NCBI RefSeq assembly: GCF_021352225.1
Contig: NZ_JAAUVI010000001.1
Span: forward strand, 124,001-188,000
Direction: 5' to 3'
Origin: Methylobacterium sp. C25
GTDB lineage: Bacteria; Pseudomonadota; Alphaproteobacteria; Rhizobiales; Beijerinckiaceae
Length of the DNA: 64,000 nucleotides
Every line of letters begins with the position of its first letter. The stretch's first letter is position 1. Made by a program: the position numbers and the translations under genes. Of this stretch, positions 43,325 through 53,705 are shown in pieces. A model generated the notes under the pieces. That model had not been told where the DNA came from, did not search any database, and was given only the letters and a program-made list of their open reading frames with translations.

Positions 43325-44800
43325 ATGTTCGGATCGAAGAGCACGCTGGAAAAGAGCGCGAAGCTGGCGGCGCTCGACCGTGTTCAAGCGGTGATTGAAT
43401 TCGATCTCACCGGCAAGATTCTCGTCGCGAACGAGAACTTCCTTTCCGCCGTCGGCTATACGCTGCCCGAGATCGCCGGCAGGCATCACAACATGTTCGT
43501 CGAGCCTGGCTACAAGGATTCCGCCGAGTACCAGATCTTTTGGGAAAGACTGCGGGCAGGCCAATATCAGGCCGGGCAGTTCAAGCGCGTCTCCAAGAGC
43601 GGCGCCGAGATCTGGATCGAGGCCTCCTACAATCCGCTCTTCGATTCGGCCGGCAAGCCCTATCGCATCGTCAAGTTCGCTACCGACATCACCCGGCAGA
43701 AGGCCGAGGATGCCGACCGCGCCGGGCAGGTGGCGGCCATCGGCAAGTCGCAGGGCGTCATCGCGTTCGATCTCGACGGCACGATCAGCGACGCCAACGA
43801 GAACTTCCTTTCGGTGGTCGGCTACCGGCTCGACGAGATCAAGGGGCGGCATCACTCGATGTTCGTGGAGGCGGGCTACCGCGCCGATCCGGACTACAGT
43901 GCCTTCTGGGCGGCGCTGAAGCAGGGCAACTATCAGGCAGGCCAGTACAAGCGCATCGCCAAGGGCGGCCGCGAGGTCTGGATCCAGGCCTCCTACAATC
44001 CGATCCTCGATGCCTCGGGCCGTCCCTACAAGGTGGTCAAATTCGCCACCGACATCACCGAACAGGTCGGCCTGCTCGCCAAGCTCCGCGTGATGATCGA
44101 CCACAACTTCGGCGAGATCGACCAGGCTGTCGGCCGCTCGAGCCTGGAATCGCGCACCGCCCTCGAGGCTGCCCGCAACACATCCGGCAGCGTCGGCACC
44201 ATGGCCGCCGCGACCGAGGAACTCGCGGCATCCGTCGCCGAGGTCTCCGAGAGCATGCAGAAGTCGCAGGCCGCCACGGATAGCGCCTTCGAGCGGGTCC
44301 GCGAGGCCAGCGATTACACGAAGCGGCTGTCGGACGCTGCCGGCTCGATGAGCGGGATCGTCGGGCTGATCAACACCATCGCCGCGCAGATCAACCTGCT
44401 CGCCCTGAACGCCACCATCGAGGCGGCGCGCGCCGGCGATGCCGGACGCGGCTTCGCGGTGGTGGCGCAGGAGGTGAAGAGCCTTGCCAGCCAGGCTGCC
44501 CGCGCCACCGACCAGATCAACGGCGAGATCGAGGGCATCCAGACGGTTTCGACCGAGGTGGTCGGCGCGCTCGATTCGATCCGCGACTCCGTGGATGTCA
44601 TGCGCAACCACGTGGTCGCCACGGCGGCCGCGGTGGAGGAGCAGTCCGCGGTGACGCGCGACATGTCGATGAACATGCAGGATGCCGCCCGCGCCGTCGC
44701 GACCATCGCCGACAACATCACGACGATCACCGCAGCCGTGACCCAGGTCTCCGATGCCGTCGCGACGACGCGCAACGCCGCGCAGGTGCTGGCGCGCTAG
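43325..44800 (+). CDS. Soluble methyl-accepting chemotaxis protein with two PAS domains
   Basis: A 491-residue chemoreceptor without membrane helices, so cytoplasmic. Two closely similar PAS domains (about residues 20-120 and 140-240) share the motifs ANENFLS.VGY, GRHH.MFVE.GY and EASYNP or QASYNP, showing tandem duplication; they suggest redox or small-ligand sensing. The signalling part has the hairpin tip INLLALNATIEAARAGDAGR and GFAVVAQEVKSLA, which contacts CheA/CheW. The ATG at 43325 (MFGSKSTLEKSAK) is preferred; the frame is open to 43256. It sits in reverse orientation inside the dcw cluster. Confidence 0.93.
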   Translation: MFGSKSTLEKSAKLAALDRVQAVIEFDLTGKILVANENFLSAVGYTLPEIAGRHHNMFVEPGYKDSAEYQIFWERLRAGQYQAGQFKRVSKSGAEIWIEASYNPLFDSAGKPYRIVKFATDITRQKAEDADRAGQVAAIGKSQGVIAFDLDGTISDANENFLSVVGYRLDEIKGRHHSMFVEAGYRADPDYSAFWAALKQGNYQAGQYKRIAKGGREVWIQASYNPILDASGRPYKVVKFATDITEQVGLLAKLRVMIDHNFGEIDQAVGRSSLESRTALEAARNTSGSVGTMAAATEELAASVAEVSESMQKSQAATDSAFERVREASDYTKRLSDAAGSMSGIVGLINTIAAQINLLALNATIEAARAGDAGRGFAVVAQEVKSLASQAARATDQINGEIEGIQTVSTEVVGALDSIRDSVDVMRNHVVATAAAVEEQSAVTRDMSMNMQDAARAVATIADNITTITAAVTQVSDAVATTRNAAQVLAR

Positions 44801-44804
44801 AGCA

Positions 44805-44862
44805 GGCTGCGAAAAGCCGGCGACACATTTTCGCGTGAAGCCCGCTCTGACTTTTTAAGTCG
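44805..44862. repeat. Copy B of a dispersed 58-bp repeat
   Basis: Gapless match to 3140-3197 over 58 bp (about 40 identical positions). It fills the gap between the convergent chemoreceptor gene and murD, and its TCACG/CGTGA-like arms could form a weak hairpin. Confidence 0.5.
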
Positions 44863-44863
44863 A

Positions 44864-46222
44864 TCAGTCCAGCGCCCTGACCAGCTCGCGGAAGCGGTCG
44901 CCCCGGATCTCGAAGTTCCGGAACTGATCGTAGGACGCGCAGGCCGGCGAGAGCAGCACGACCGGCTCGGCCGCGTCAGACGAGGCAGAGGCCTCGGCGG
45001 CCTTCTGCGTGGCGACGTCGAGTGTGCCGCAGAGCGTGTAGGGCACCCGACCCTCCAGCGTCTGCGCGAAAGCCTCGCTCGATGCACCGATCAGATAGGC
45101 GTGGGCGACCCGGTCGAAGAGCGGCACGAGCGGAGTGATGCCGCCCTCCTTTGCCTTGCCGCCGACGATCCAATGAATGTCACGGAAAGCGGTGAGTGCC
45201 TTCTCGGTGGAATCGGCGTTGGTCGCCTTCGAGTCGTTGACGAAGAGCACGCGGCCGCGCCGCCCAACCTGCTCCATGCGGTGGGCAAGCCCCGGAAAAC
45301 TCTTCAGGCCAGCGGCCAGCCGCTCGCCCTCGACACCGAAGGCGCGCACGGTGGCGGCGGCCACCGCCGCGTTCTGCCAATTATGGGCGCCGCGCAGCGA
45401 GCCGATGCCGTCGAGATCGGCGAGCACCACGTCGCCCTCGAACACCTTGGCGTCGCGCGCGATCAGCTCGGCCTCCGCATGGCCGTGGCCCTCGACATGG
45501 ACGCGGATCATCGGCGCTGAGCGGCGGCTGGCGATGGCTTCGCAATAGGCGTCGTCCACGCCGACGATGGCGAGGTCGGCCGATTGCACCACGCGCTCCT
45601 TGATCGCGGCGTAGTTCTCCATCGTGCCGTGACGGTCGAGATGGTCCGGCGTCAGGTTGAGCAGGATGCCGGCGCTCGGCTTCAGCGTGGGCGTCAGGTC
45701 GATCTGGAAGGTCGAGAGCTCGACGACGTGGATGCGCTCGCGCGAGGGCGGCTGCAGCGAAAGGATCGCCGTGCCGATATTGCCGCCCATCTGCACGTCG
45801 TAGCCGGCACTGGCGAGTACATGCGCGATCAGTGCGGTCGTGGTCGATTTGCCGTTGGTGCCGGTAATGGCGACGAAGGGCGCGTCGGGCGCGATGGCCG
45901 CGCGCTCGCGGCAATAGATCTCGATGTCGCCAATGATCTCGACGCCGGCCGCCTTGGCGAGGCCGACGGTCCAGTGCGGTTCCGGATGAGTCAGCGGCAC
46001 GCCGGGCGCCAGAACGAGCGAGGAAAAGCCGCTCCAATCGGCCGTGCGCAGGTCGCAGACGGTGATGCCCTGCTGCCGAGCGCGCTCGGCGCTCTCCGGG
46101 CTGTCGTCCCAGGCGATCACCTCGGCGCCCCCGGCCTTGAGAGCGTGGACCGTGGCGAGGCCGGAGCCGCCGAGGCCGAACAGGGCGATTCTCTTGCCGG
46201 CAAAGGTCGTGGCGGGGGTCAT
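44864..46222 (-). CDS. murD: UDP-N-acetylmuramoyl-L-alanine--D-glutamate ligase
   Basis: Adds D-Glu to the stem peptide, 452 residues. It starts [21 protein letters not shown]; the ATP loop is [17 protein letters not shown], followed by [14 protein letters not shown] and [17 protein letters not shown], which is MurD-specific. The ATG at 46222 shares a base with the mraY stop (TGATG); the open frame upstream lies antisense-free inside mraY in another frame and is not coding. It converges on the chemoreceptor gene. Confidence 0.96.
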   Translation of the reverse strand: MTPATTFAGKRIALFGLGGSGLATVHALKAGGAEVIAWDDSPESAERARQQGITVCDLRTADWSGFSSLVLAPGVPLTHPEPHWTVGLAKAAGVEIIGDIEIYCRERAAIAPDAPFVAITGTNGKSTTTALIAHVLASAGYDVQMGGNIGTAILSLQPPSRERIHVVELSTFQIDLTPTLKPSAGILLNLTPDHLDRHGTMENYAAIKERVVQSADLAIVGVDDAYCEAIASRRSAPMIRVHVEGHGHAEAELIARDAKVFEGDVVLADLDGIGSLRGAHNWQNAAVAAATVRAFGVEGERLAAGLKSFPGLAHRMEQVGRRGRVLFVNDSKATNADSTEKALTAFRDIHWIVGGKAKEGGITPLVPLFDRVAHAYLIGASSEAFAQTLEGRVPYTLCGTLDVATQKAAEASASSDAAEPVVLLSPACASYDQFRNFEIRGDRFRELVRALD

Positions 46223-47304
46223 CAGCGCAACTTCAGCGTGGCGAGGCCGGCCAGCGCGAGGATTACGGCGATGATCCAGAAGCGGATCACGACCTGCGCT
46301 TCCTTCCAGCCCTTCTGCTCGAAATGGTGATGGATCGGCGCCATTCGGAAGACGCGTTTGCCCGTGAGCTTGAACGAGGCGACCTGGATGATCACCGACA
46401 TCATCTCCAGCACGAACAGCCCGCCGACGATGGCGAGCACGATCTCGTGCTTGGTAGCGACCGCGATGGTGCCGAGCAGGCCGCCCAGCGCCAGCGAGCC
46501 GGTGTCGCCCATGAAGATCTGCGCGGGCGGCGCGTTGAACCACAGGAAGCCGAGGCCCGCCCCGATCACCGCGCCGCAGACTACGGCGAGTTCGCCGGTG
46601 TCGCGCACGTAGTTCACCTGCAGGTAGCCCGCGGTGAAGGAGTTGCCGACGAGATAGGCGATGAAGCCGAAGGTGCCGCAGGCGATCATCACCGGCACGA
46701 TGGCGAGGCCGTCGAGGCCATCGGTGATGTTTACGGCATTACCCGCGCCGACGATGACGAAGCCGGCGAAGATCACCCAGAACCAGCCGAGATTCAGCAG
46801 CGCGTCCTTGAAGACGGGGAAGGCCAGCTCGTTCTGGAGGCTGGCGGGCGAATAGTAGGAGATCAGCACGCAGGCCGCGCCGGCGATGGAGGCTTCGAGC
46901 AGCAGCCGGAACTTGCCCGAGAAGCCGAGATGCGACTGCTTCGTCACCTTCAGGTAGTCGTCGTAGAAGCCGATCGCGCCGAAGCCCACGGTCACCGCGA
47001 GGGTGATCCAGACATAGTGGTTGCGCGGATTGGCCCAGAGCAGCACGGCCACGAGGAAGCCGGCCAGAATCATCAGGCCGCCCATGGTGGGCGTGCCGCG
47101 TTTCGTCAGGTGCGTGGCCGGGCCGTCCTCACGGATCGGCTGGCCCTTGCCCTGACGCAGGCGCAGCAGGGAGATGATCCAGGGCCCGAACCAGAACACG
47201 AACAAGCCCGCCGTGAACAGCGCGCCACCGGTGCGAAAGGTGATGTAGCGGAAGACGTTGAGCGCGTTGAAGCTGCTGCTCAAGTCCGAGAGAAGAAAGA
47301 ACAT
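46222..47304 (-). CDS. mraY: Phospho-N-acetylmuramoyl-pentapeptide transferase
   Basis: Integral membrane enzyme making lipid I on undecaprenyl phosphate, 360 residues with about ten helices. Signatures include the cytosolic loop [20 protein letters not shown] (Asp-Asp pair), [13 protein letters not shown] and the His-rich [12 protein letters not shown] near the C terminus. There are 108 bp between it and murF, and it is translationally coupled to murD. Confidence 0.97.
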   Translation of the reverse strand: MFFLLSDLSSSFNALNVFRYITFRTGGALFTAGLFVFWFGPWIISLLRLRQGKGQPIREDGPATHLTKRGTPTMGGLMILAGFLVAVLLWANPRNHYVWITLAVTVGFGAIGFYDDYLKVTKQSHLGFSGKFRLLLEASIAGAACVLISYYSPASLQNELAFPVFKDALLNLGWFWVIFAGFVIVGAGNAVNITDGLDGLAIVPVMIACGTFGFIAYLVGNSFTAGYLQVNYVRDTGELAVVCGAVIGAGLGFLWFNAPPAQIFMGDTGSLALGGLLGTIAVATKHEIVLAIVGGLFVLEMMSVIIQVASFKLTGKRVFRMAPIHHHFEQKGWKEAQVVIRFWIIAVILALAGLATLKLR

Positions 47305-47412
47305 GCGTCTGACAGTCGCCGCGGGCTCTGGTCGCGTCCGGCGGCAAGGTCTGCGCCGGTCAGCGAGGTCGGGAGGGCACGGCCGCGCCGGAAGGCAGCC
47401 GCCATCGAGGGG

Positions 47413-48888
47413 TCAGGGGGCAGCCTTGAGTTGCGCGTCCCGCGGATCGGTGGCGCTCGCATAACGGGCCTTCACCGCTTCCACAATCCTGCCCATCCGG
47501 ATCGAGTTCGAGCCTTTCACCATCACGGCATCGCCGGGACGGAGGCGATCGAGCACTGCGTCGACGAGCTCTGCCGAGGTCGCGGCGGCTGCGCCGCGGT
47601 TCGCCACGGGCAGCGCCTCGAACAGGTGGCGCATCATGCTGCCTGCCGTGAAGACGAGATCGATTCCGTTGGCGCGCACCGCATCGGCGAGCTCGCGGTG
47701 ATGCTGCTCGGAGGACGGCCCGAGCTCGAGCATGTCGCCGAGGACTGCGATCCGGCGGCCACGGCCCGTCACCTCGATGCCAGCGAGCGTCGACAGGGCG
47801 GCGCGGATCGAGGCCGGGTTGGCGTTGTAGCTTTCGTCGACCAGGAAGGCTTCGCCCTCCTTGATGGTCAGGGCCGTGCGCTCGCCGCGCCCAACGGGCG
47901 GCTTCAGACCAGCAAGCGAGATCGCCGCGCGGGCGAGATCGGCCCCGAGGGAATGGACCACCGCGAGGACGCCGAGGGAATTCATCGCGACGTGCCGCCC
48001 GGCCGTGCCGAGCTGGTAGGTCACCGGCACGCCCATCACCGTCGCGTCGACCACCGAGAGGTCGGGACGCGTAACGATGCGGTTGGCGCGCACATCCGCC
48101 TCTTCGTGCTCGCCGAAGGTGACGATGCGGCCGGCCCGCGAAGCCTGCGCATGGGCCAACAGCCGCGGAAAGTTGGGGTTGTCGCGGTTGATGATGGCGA
48201 CGCCGCCGGGTTCGAGCCCGGAGAAGATCTCGCCCTTCGCGTCGGCGATGGCCGAGAGCGACCGGAAATGCTCGATATGGACCGGCTCGACGGTCACGAC
48301 GAGCGCCACCTGCGGGCGGACTTGCGCTGTCAGCGGCACGATCTCGGCAGCGTGGTTCATGCCGATCTCGAAGACCCCGTAGCGGGCGTTCTCCGGCATC
48401 CGAGTCAAGGTGAGCGGCACGCCCCAATGGTTGTTGTAGGAAGCGACCGAGGCGTGGGTTTCGCCTTGCGCGGAAAGGACGTGGCGCAGGGCTTCCTTTG
48501 TGCCGGTCTTGCCGACCGAACCAGTGACCGCGACGATGCCGGCATGCGAGCGGGCACGCGCTGCGCGGCCAATGGCGCGCATCGCATCGAGGACGGGGTC
48601 TTCGCCGGTCTCCGGCACTGCGAGGACGGGCCCGAAGCTCGAAAACTCCCCTGCCCTGCCCTGCGCGACGACCGCCGCGCCTGCCCCCTTCTCCAGGGCC
48701 GACCGAACGAAGTCGTGCCCGTCGCGCGTCTCGCCGCGGATGGCGAAGAACAGATCACCCGGCTGAAGCGTGCGGGTGTCGATCGAGGCGCCCGTGACGG
48801 AGTGCGGCTCGCCCTGCAGGCTGCCGCCAGTGGCCGCCTGCAACGCCTCGCGCGTCCAGAGCGGCGTGTCGCCGATGTCCATCGTCAC
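47413..48888 (-). CDS. murF: UDP-MurNAc-tripeptide--D-Ala-D-Ala ligase
   Basis: Completes the pentapeptide precursor, 491 residues. The ATP loop is VAVTGSVGKTGTKEALR; SYNNHWGVPLTLTRMP and FEIGMNHAAEI are MurF motifs, and DESYNANPASIRAAL marks the C-terminal domain. The start overlaps murE's stop by four bases (ATGA). Confidence 0.96.
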   Translation of the reverse strand: MTMDIGDTPLWTREALQAATGGSLQGEPHSVTGASIDTRTLQPGDLFFAIRGETRDGHDFVRSALEKGAGAAVVAQGRAGEFSSFGPVLAVPETGEDPVLDAMRAIGRAARARSHAGIVAVTGSVGKTGTKEALRHVLSAQGETHASVASYNNHWGVPLTLTRMPENARYGVFEIGMNHAAEIVPLTAQVRPQVALVVTVEPVHIEHFRSLSAIADAKGEIFSGLEPGGVAIINRDNPNFPRLLAHAQASRAGRIVTFGEHEEADVRANRIVTRPDLSVVDATVMGVPVTYQLGTAGRHVAMNSLGVLAVVHSLGADLARAAISLAGLKPPVGRGERTALTIKEGEAFLVDESYNANPASIRAALSTLAGIEVTGRGRRIAVLGDMLELGPSSEQHHRELADAVRANGIDLVFTAGSMMRHLFEALPVANRGAAAATSAELVDAVLDRLRPGDAVMVKGSNSIRMGRIVEAVKARYASATDPRDAQLKAAP

Positions 48889-50354
48889 CCCTTCAGCTCA
48901 GCGATAGCGGCGCGAACCGCTTCGTGGTCCGAGAATGGGAGCACCCGGTCGCCCACGATCTGGCCGGTTTCATGACCCTTGCCGGCCACGACCAGCACGT
49001 CGCCGGGTCGCAGCTCACGCACCGCAGTACGGATCGCCTCGGCGCGGTCGCCGATCTCTTCTGCGTGCGGAGCCTGGGCCAGGATCGCGGCGCGGATCGT
49101 GGCCGGCTCTTCGGTGCGGGGGTTGTCGTCGGTGACGATGACGCGGTCAGCGAGGCGCTGGGCGATCTCGCCCATGATCGGGCGCTTGCCGGTATCGCGA
49201 TCGCCGCCACAGCCGAAGACCAGAACGAGGCGCCCGCTCGCGAAGGGGCGGAGCGCCATCAATACGTGCTCCAGCGCCTCGGGCTTGTGGGCGTAGTCGA
49301 CGAGGCAGAGGCCGCCATTGGCCTCGCCGATGCGCTCCATACGGCCGGGCACGCCGGTCAGCGTCTCGAGCGAGGCGAAGACGCCGGCCGGATCAGCAGC
49401 ACCTGCCGGCGTCGCCAGCGCGAGACCGGCGGCGACGAGAGCATTTTCGATCTGGAACTCGCCGGCGAGCGGCAGCCGAACGGTGTAGGTGGTCTCGCCG
49501 TCCTTGCCGGGTCCGCGCAGGCTCAGGGCCTGTGAAAAGCCCTCCGGCCGCACGTCCTCGATGCGAATGTAGCGGCCGGCGCGGCCGGTGGTGCGGACCT
49601 CGTGGCCGGCCGCGTCGGCCGTACCGATGACGCGCTCGGCATAGGCTCCGTCGGCATTGACGATTACCGGCCGGCCCTTCGGCAGCAGCGTCGTGAACAG
49701 TCGGAGCTTGGCCTCGAGGTAATCCTCGACGGTCGGGTGATAATCGAGGTGATCGCGGCCGAGATTGGTGAAGCCGGCCGCCGCCAACGCCACACCATCG
49801 AGCCGGCGCTGCTCGATCCCGTGCGAGGAGGCCTCCATGGCGAGGTCGGTGATGCCGTCATCGGCGAGCCGCGCCAGGGTCTCGTGCAGGGTGACCGGGT
49901 CGGGCGTGGTCAGCGAGCCATACGCCGCGCCCTTGTTGGTGACGATGCCGACGGTACCGAGGCTGGCAGAGTCCCGGCCGAGCCGCGACAGGATCTGACG
50001 GACGAAATCGGCGACCGAGCTCTTGCCCGCCGTACCGGTGACGGCCACGACGGTCTCCGGCTGACGGCCGGAGAGGCGGGCAGCAGCAAGCGACAGGGTG
50101 CGTCGGGCATCGGACACCGCGATCCAGGCAGTCTCGGCCGGAAGGTCGGCCGGGCGATCGCCCTCCCCTGCCACGGCGACGGCGCCGGCAGCGGCGGCCT
50201 TGGCGGCGAAGAGCCGGCCATCGGCCTTGGTCCCGGGGATCGCAACGAAGACGCCGCCAGGGACGACCTTGCGGCTGTCGGCGGTGATGCCCGCGACGGG
50301 CCGGTCTGCAACGTCGGCGTCGGGGAACAGGCTGGTGAGCGTCGCGCCGCTCAC
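48885..50354 (-). CDS. murE: UDP-MurNAc-L-Ala-D-Glu--meso-diaminopimelate ligase
   Basis: Adds the third residue of the stem peptide, 489 residues. The ATP loop is VAVTGTAGKSSVADFV, TTPDPVTLHETLARLAD follows, and the specificity motif DNPR occurs in VTDDNPRTEEP, indicating meso-diaminopimelate rather than lysine, as expected for a Gram-negative. Start and stop overlap ftsI and murF by four bases each, so ftsI-murE-murF are tightly coupled. Confidence 0.96.
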   Translation of the reverse strand: MSGATLTSLFPDADVADRPVAGITADSRKVVPGGVFVAIPGTKADGRLFAAKAAAAGAVAVAGEGDRPADLPAETAWIAVSDARRTLSLAAARLSGRQPETVVAVTGTAGKSSVADFVRQILSRLGRDSASLGTVGIVTNKGAAYGSLTTPDPVTLHETLARLADDGITDLAMEASSHGIEQRRLDGVALAAAGFTNLGRDHLDYHPTVEDYLEAKLRLFTTLLPKGRPVIVNADGAYAERVIGTADAAGHEVRTTGRAGRYIRIEDVRPEGFSQALSLRGPGKDGETTYTVRLPLAGEFQIENALVAAGLALATPAGAADPAGVFASLETLTGVPGRMERIGEANGGLCLVDYAHKPEALEHVLMALRPFASGRLVLVFGCGGDRDTGKRPIMGEIAQRLADRVIVTDDNPRTEEPATIRAAILAQAPHAEEIGDRAEAIRTAVRELRPGDVLVVAGKGHETGQIVGDRVLPFSDHEAVRAAIAELKG

Positions 50355-52219
50355 CGGCCGTCGACCATGTTCGCGTGGTAGGCGCCGGCCTTGACCATCA
50401 GCGGGAACGGCCTCGCGGGCGGATCGAATTGCGGCGGCAGGCCGAGGATCGGCGCGACGCGCTCGATGATCTTACCCGTCACCGAACCCGAATTGTAGGC
50501 CGCCGTGGCGTAGCCGCCGGTTTCGGGCAGGCCCTGCGGCTCGTCCATCAGCGTCACGAAGAGATATTTCGGATCATTCATGGGCGAAGCCGCCATGAAG
50601 GTCGTGAACAGCCGGTTCTTGTTGTAGCGACCGCCGATCACCTTCTCTGCCGTGCCGGTCTTGCCGCCGACATAGTAGAGCGGGATCGAGGCCTTCTTGG
50701 CCGAGCCCTCGGTGGCGTTGAGGCGCATGATGAAGCGCATGGCCTCGCTGTTCTGCGCCGAGAGCACGTGGGTGGCCTTGGCGCGAGCCGTGGCTTCGTC
50801 CCGCTTGAGGAAGGTCGGGACCATGTAGTCGCCGCCGTTGATGATGGCCGCGACGGCAGCTGTCGCCTGGATCGGCGCGACGGCGATGCCGTGGCCGAAG
50901 GCGATGGTGATTGTGTTGATCTCGCTCCAGCGCGGCGGGAGGATCGGCGAAGCGCTCTCCGGCAGCTCAGTGCGCATGCGGTCGAGCAGGCCCATCTTCC
51001 GGAGGAAGGCCTGGTGACCGGGGATGCCGACGCCGAGCGCCATCTTGGCCGAGCCGATATTGGAGGAGTGCGTGAACACCTCCGGCATCGTCAGGACGCG
51101 GCCTGTCGCATGGTAGTCGTGGATGGTCTGACGGCCCCAATGCATCGCGCCGCCGCGGGTATCGAAGGTTGAGTTGACGTTGTACTTGCCGGAATCGAGC
51201 GCCATGGCGAGGGTCATCGCCTTGAAGGTCGAGCCCATCTCGTAGACGCCGACATTCATGCGGTTGATGCGATCGGGCGAGAGCGCGTCCTTCGGCTCGT
51301 TCGGATCGAAATCGGGATAGGATGCGAGCGCGATCACCTCACCGGTGGTCACGTCGAGGATCATCGAGGCGCCGGCCTTGGCCTTGAAGTGCTCGATACC
51401 CTTCACGAGCTCGTCGCGCACCGCGAATTGGGCGCGCAGGTCGAGAGAGAGCTGAACGGGCGCGAGGTCCGTCTGCTTGGCGACGAAGCCGAGGCTGTTG
51501 AGGGCGCCATTGCCCTGGTTGTCGATGTATTTCTCCATACCGGCGATGCCGATATTGTCGAGGTTCGTCGCGCCGATAATGTGGGCCGCGGCGACGCCGT
51601 TCGGGTAGACGCGCTTGTGATCGGGCAGGAAGCCGACCCCGGGCAGGCCGAGGCGGTGGACCTCCTGCTGCTGCTTCGGCGTGATCTCGCGTTTGACCCA
51701 GACGAAACCCTTCTTTGTCGAGAGCTTGGCGCGCAGCTCCGAAGCGTTCAGCTCGGGCAAGACGGCGGTGAGCAGCTCCGTCGCCTCGTCCTTGTCATAG
51801 ATCTTGCGCGGCTCGGCGAAGACCGAGACCGTACGGATGTCGGTGGCCAGGATCTCGCCGTTGCGGTCGATGATGTCCGGCCGGATCGCCGTGGTGGCGG
51901 CGGCCGCGATGCGGTGGTCGTCGCTGGCGCTCGGGCTCGAGGCCATGATGATGAGCCGAACCGAGATCGCGCAGAAGACGGCAGCGAAGCCGAGCCCGAC
52001 GATGCCGACGCGGGTGTAGGAGCGCTCGATGGCGAGGCGGAACATCGTGCGCCACAGCCGCACCAGGAACGCATCGCGCGGCTCCGTCGCGACGATACGC
52101 TCGGGCACATCGGTCTCGACGTAGACCTGCTGCTCGGCTTGGTCGTGCGGCACGGCCTCGTGGGCCTCGTGCTCGCTCGCGACCGGCGCGTCCTGATCCT
52201 GCGGATGATATTCGGACAC
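50351..52219 (-). CDS. ftsI: Septal peptidoglycan transpeptidase FtsI (PBP3)
   Basis: Class B penicillin-binding protein, 622 residues. An acidic/His cytoplasmic tail (about 70 residues, longer than in E. coli) leads to one membrane helix (VGIVGLGFAAVFCAISVRLII). The transpeptidase domain has SxxK in MGSTFKAM, SxN in HSSNIGSA and KTG in VGGKTGTAEK. It partners the SEDS polymerase FtsW. It lies 5 bp downstream of ftsL. Confidence 0.96.
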   Translation of the reverse strand: MSEYHPQDQDAPVASEHEAHEAVPHDQAEQQVYVETDVPERIVATEPRDAFLVRLWRTMFRLAIERSYTRVGIVGLGFAAVFCAISVRLIIMASSPSASDDHRIAAAATTAIRPDIIDRNGEILATDIRTVSVFAEPRKIYDKDEATELLTAVLPELNASELRAKLSTKKGFVWVKREITPKQQQEVHRLGLPGVGFLPDHKRVYPNGVAAAHIIGATNLDNIGIAGMEKYIDNQGNGALNSLGFVAKQTDLAPVQLSLDLRAQFAVRDELVKGIEHFKAKAGASMILDVTTGEVIALASYPDFDPNEPKDALSPDRINRMNVGVYEMGSTFKAMTLAMALDSGKYNVNSTFDTRGGAMHWGRQTIHDYHATGRVLTMPEVFTHSSNIGSAKMALGVGIPGHQAFLRKMGLLDRMRTELPESASPILPPRWSEINTITIAFGHGIAVAPIQATAAVAAIINGGDYMVPTFLKRDEATARAKATHVLSAQNSEAMRFIMRLNATEGSAKKASIPLYYVGGKTGTAEKVIGGRYNKNRLFTTFMAASPMNDPKYLFVTLMDEPQGLPETGGYATAAYNSGSVTGKIIERVAPILGLPPQFDPPARPFPLMVKAGAYHANMVDGR

Positions 52220-52224
52220 GGGAC

Positions 52225-52659
52225 CTACCTCGAAGCCGTGGTCGGCGTGCGGGTGTTGACGGTACGGGTCGTGGTCGAGCGGGTGATCGAGCCCGTGGTG
52301 CGCGGCTCGTCAGCCCGAGCCACGGTCTTCTCCTTCGGCGTCGAGGTCGCGGCGAGAAGCCGGCCGATCTCGTCGCCTCGGTCGGGGCGCGCCGGCAGGT
52401 CGGACATGCGGGCGAGATGCTCGACGCCGATCGGCTCTAGCGCCAGGTGGCGCTCGACCGCGGCCTGAAGCCGGTCCGGACGGGTGAGGAGCTGCCACTC
52501 GGCGCGCAGCACCGCGATGGCTTGGCGCTCGTTGTGCAGCTGGCTCTTGAGCTTCGAGACCTGCGCCGCCTGATAGAGCGTGTCGTATTTCGTCGAGTAG
52601 GCGTGGACGGCCGACGCCATCAGCCCGAGCACAGCGAGGATGTTGAGGATGCGGATCAC
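52225..52659 (-). CDS. ftsL: Cell-division protein FtsL
   Basis: Small bitopic divisome protein, 144 residues from a GTG at 52659 that overlaps the rsmH stop (GTGA). One N-terminal helix ([20 protein letters not shown]) is followed by a leucine-zipper-like periplasmic coil ([22 protein letters not shown]), then [15 protein letters not shown] and a Thr/Arg-rich disordered tail of about 45 residues. The name rests on position between rsmH and ftsI plus this layout, since FtsL sequences are poorly conserved. Confidence 0.88.
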   Translation of the reverse strand: MIRILNILAVLGLMASAVHAYSTKYDTLYQAAQVSKLKSQLHNERQAIAVLRAEWQLLTRPDRLQAAVERHLALEPIGVEHLARMSDLPARPDRGDEIGRLLAATSTPKEKTVARADEPRTTGSITRSTTTRTVNTRTPTTASR

Positions 52660-53705
52660 CGACGCGATCCTCCACGAAGTGCGGCGGTGGCCGGAAGGAT
52701 GGCGAGGTCCTGAACCGCATCGAGCGGCGCGGGCACGGGGGCATCGGTGCGCTCGGCGGCACGTAGCTTGGCGGAGCGTGCGCGTGGGTTCGCACGGCAC
52801 TCCTCGTCGCTCGGCAATACCGGCCCCTTGGTCACGGGTGCGAAGCTCCGCGGCACCGGACGCTCGACGCTCGGAACGTGACGCGAGGCCTGGACCGCGC
52901 GGCCGCTGCGGGCCGAGAGAAACTGCTTTACGATGCGATCTTCCAGCGAATGGAAGGTCACCACCGCGAGACGGCCGCCGGGGCGCAGGATGCGCTCGGC
53001 AGCGTGGAGAGCGGCGACCAGCTCTCCGAGTTCGTCATTCACTGCGATGCGCAGGCCCTGGAAGCTACGCGTGGCAGGATGGATGTGGCTGCCGGGCTCG
53101 GCACGGACCACGCCAGCGATCAGCTCGGCGAGCTGGCCCGTGGTTTCGATCGGCCCGCGGCGGCGGGTCTCGATGATGGCGCGGGCCACGGCGCGGGCGC
53201 GGCGCTCCTCGCCGTAATGAAAGAAGATGTCGGCGAGCGTCGCCTCGTCGGCCTCGTTGACAAGGTCGGCGGCACTCTCGCCTTCGCTCGACATGCGCAT
53301 GTCGAGGGGGCCGTCGTTTCGGAAGGAGAAGCCGCGCTCGGCCCGGTCGAGTTGCATCGACGAGACGCCGATATCGAGCACCACCCAGTCGGCCCCGGCT
53401 TCGCCCTGCGCCTCGACGAGAGAATCCAACAAACTGAACCGGCCCTCGACGAGACGGAGTCGCTTGCCGGCCTTCTTCTGGAGGGGGGCACCGGCGCTGA
53501 TGGCAGTGGTGTCGCGATCGATCGCGACGACGCGAATCGAGGGGTCCACGTCGAGTAGGGCGCGGGTGTAGCCGCCCGCGCCGAAGGTGCCGTCGACGGC
53601 GAGGCCCGGTCCCTTCAGGGCGAGCGACTCGATCACCTCGGCAAGCAGGACGGGTATGTGGGTGCCTTCGGCGGCGGCAGTTTTGCTGCGCGGGGAGCGG
53701 CTCAC
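52656..53705 (-). CDS. rsmH: 16S rRNA (cytosine-1402-N4) methyltransferase RsmH
   Basis: SAM-dependent methyltransferase (MraW), 349 residues. It starts at a GTG with a strong GGGAGGTCG ribosome site. Motifs: [46 protein letters not shown] residues (about 110-130) and [16 protein letters not shown] near the C terminus. The frame is open upstream to 53981 without similarity. It heads the dcw cluster; the usual mraZ gene is not upstream. Confidence 0.95.
   Translation of the reverse strand: MSRSPRSKTAAAEGTHIPVLLAEVIESLALKGPGLAVDGTFGAGGYTRALLDVDPSIRVVAIDRDTTAISAGAPLQKKAGKRLRLVEGRFSLLDSLVEAQGEAGADWVVLDIGVSSMQLDRAERGFSFRNDGPLDMRMSSEGESAADLVNEADEATLADIFFHYGEERRARAVARAIIETRRRGPIETTGQLAELIAGVVRAEPGSHIHPATRSFQGLRIAVNDELGELVAALHAAERILRPGGRLAVVTFHSLEDRIVKQFLSARSGRAVQASRHVPSVERPVPRSFAPVTKGPVLPSDEECRANPRARSAKLRAAERTDAPVPAPLDAVQDLAILPATAALRGGSRR

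Noticed and set aside
46324..48975. An 883-codon open frame on the plus strand opposite mraY and murF
   Set aside because: Antisense to two essential cell-wall genes; composition is Arg/His/Glu-rich with no domain pattern.
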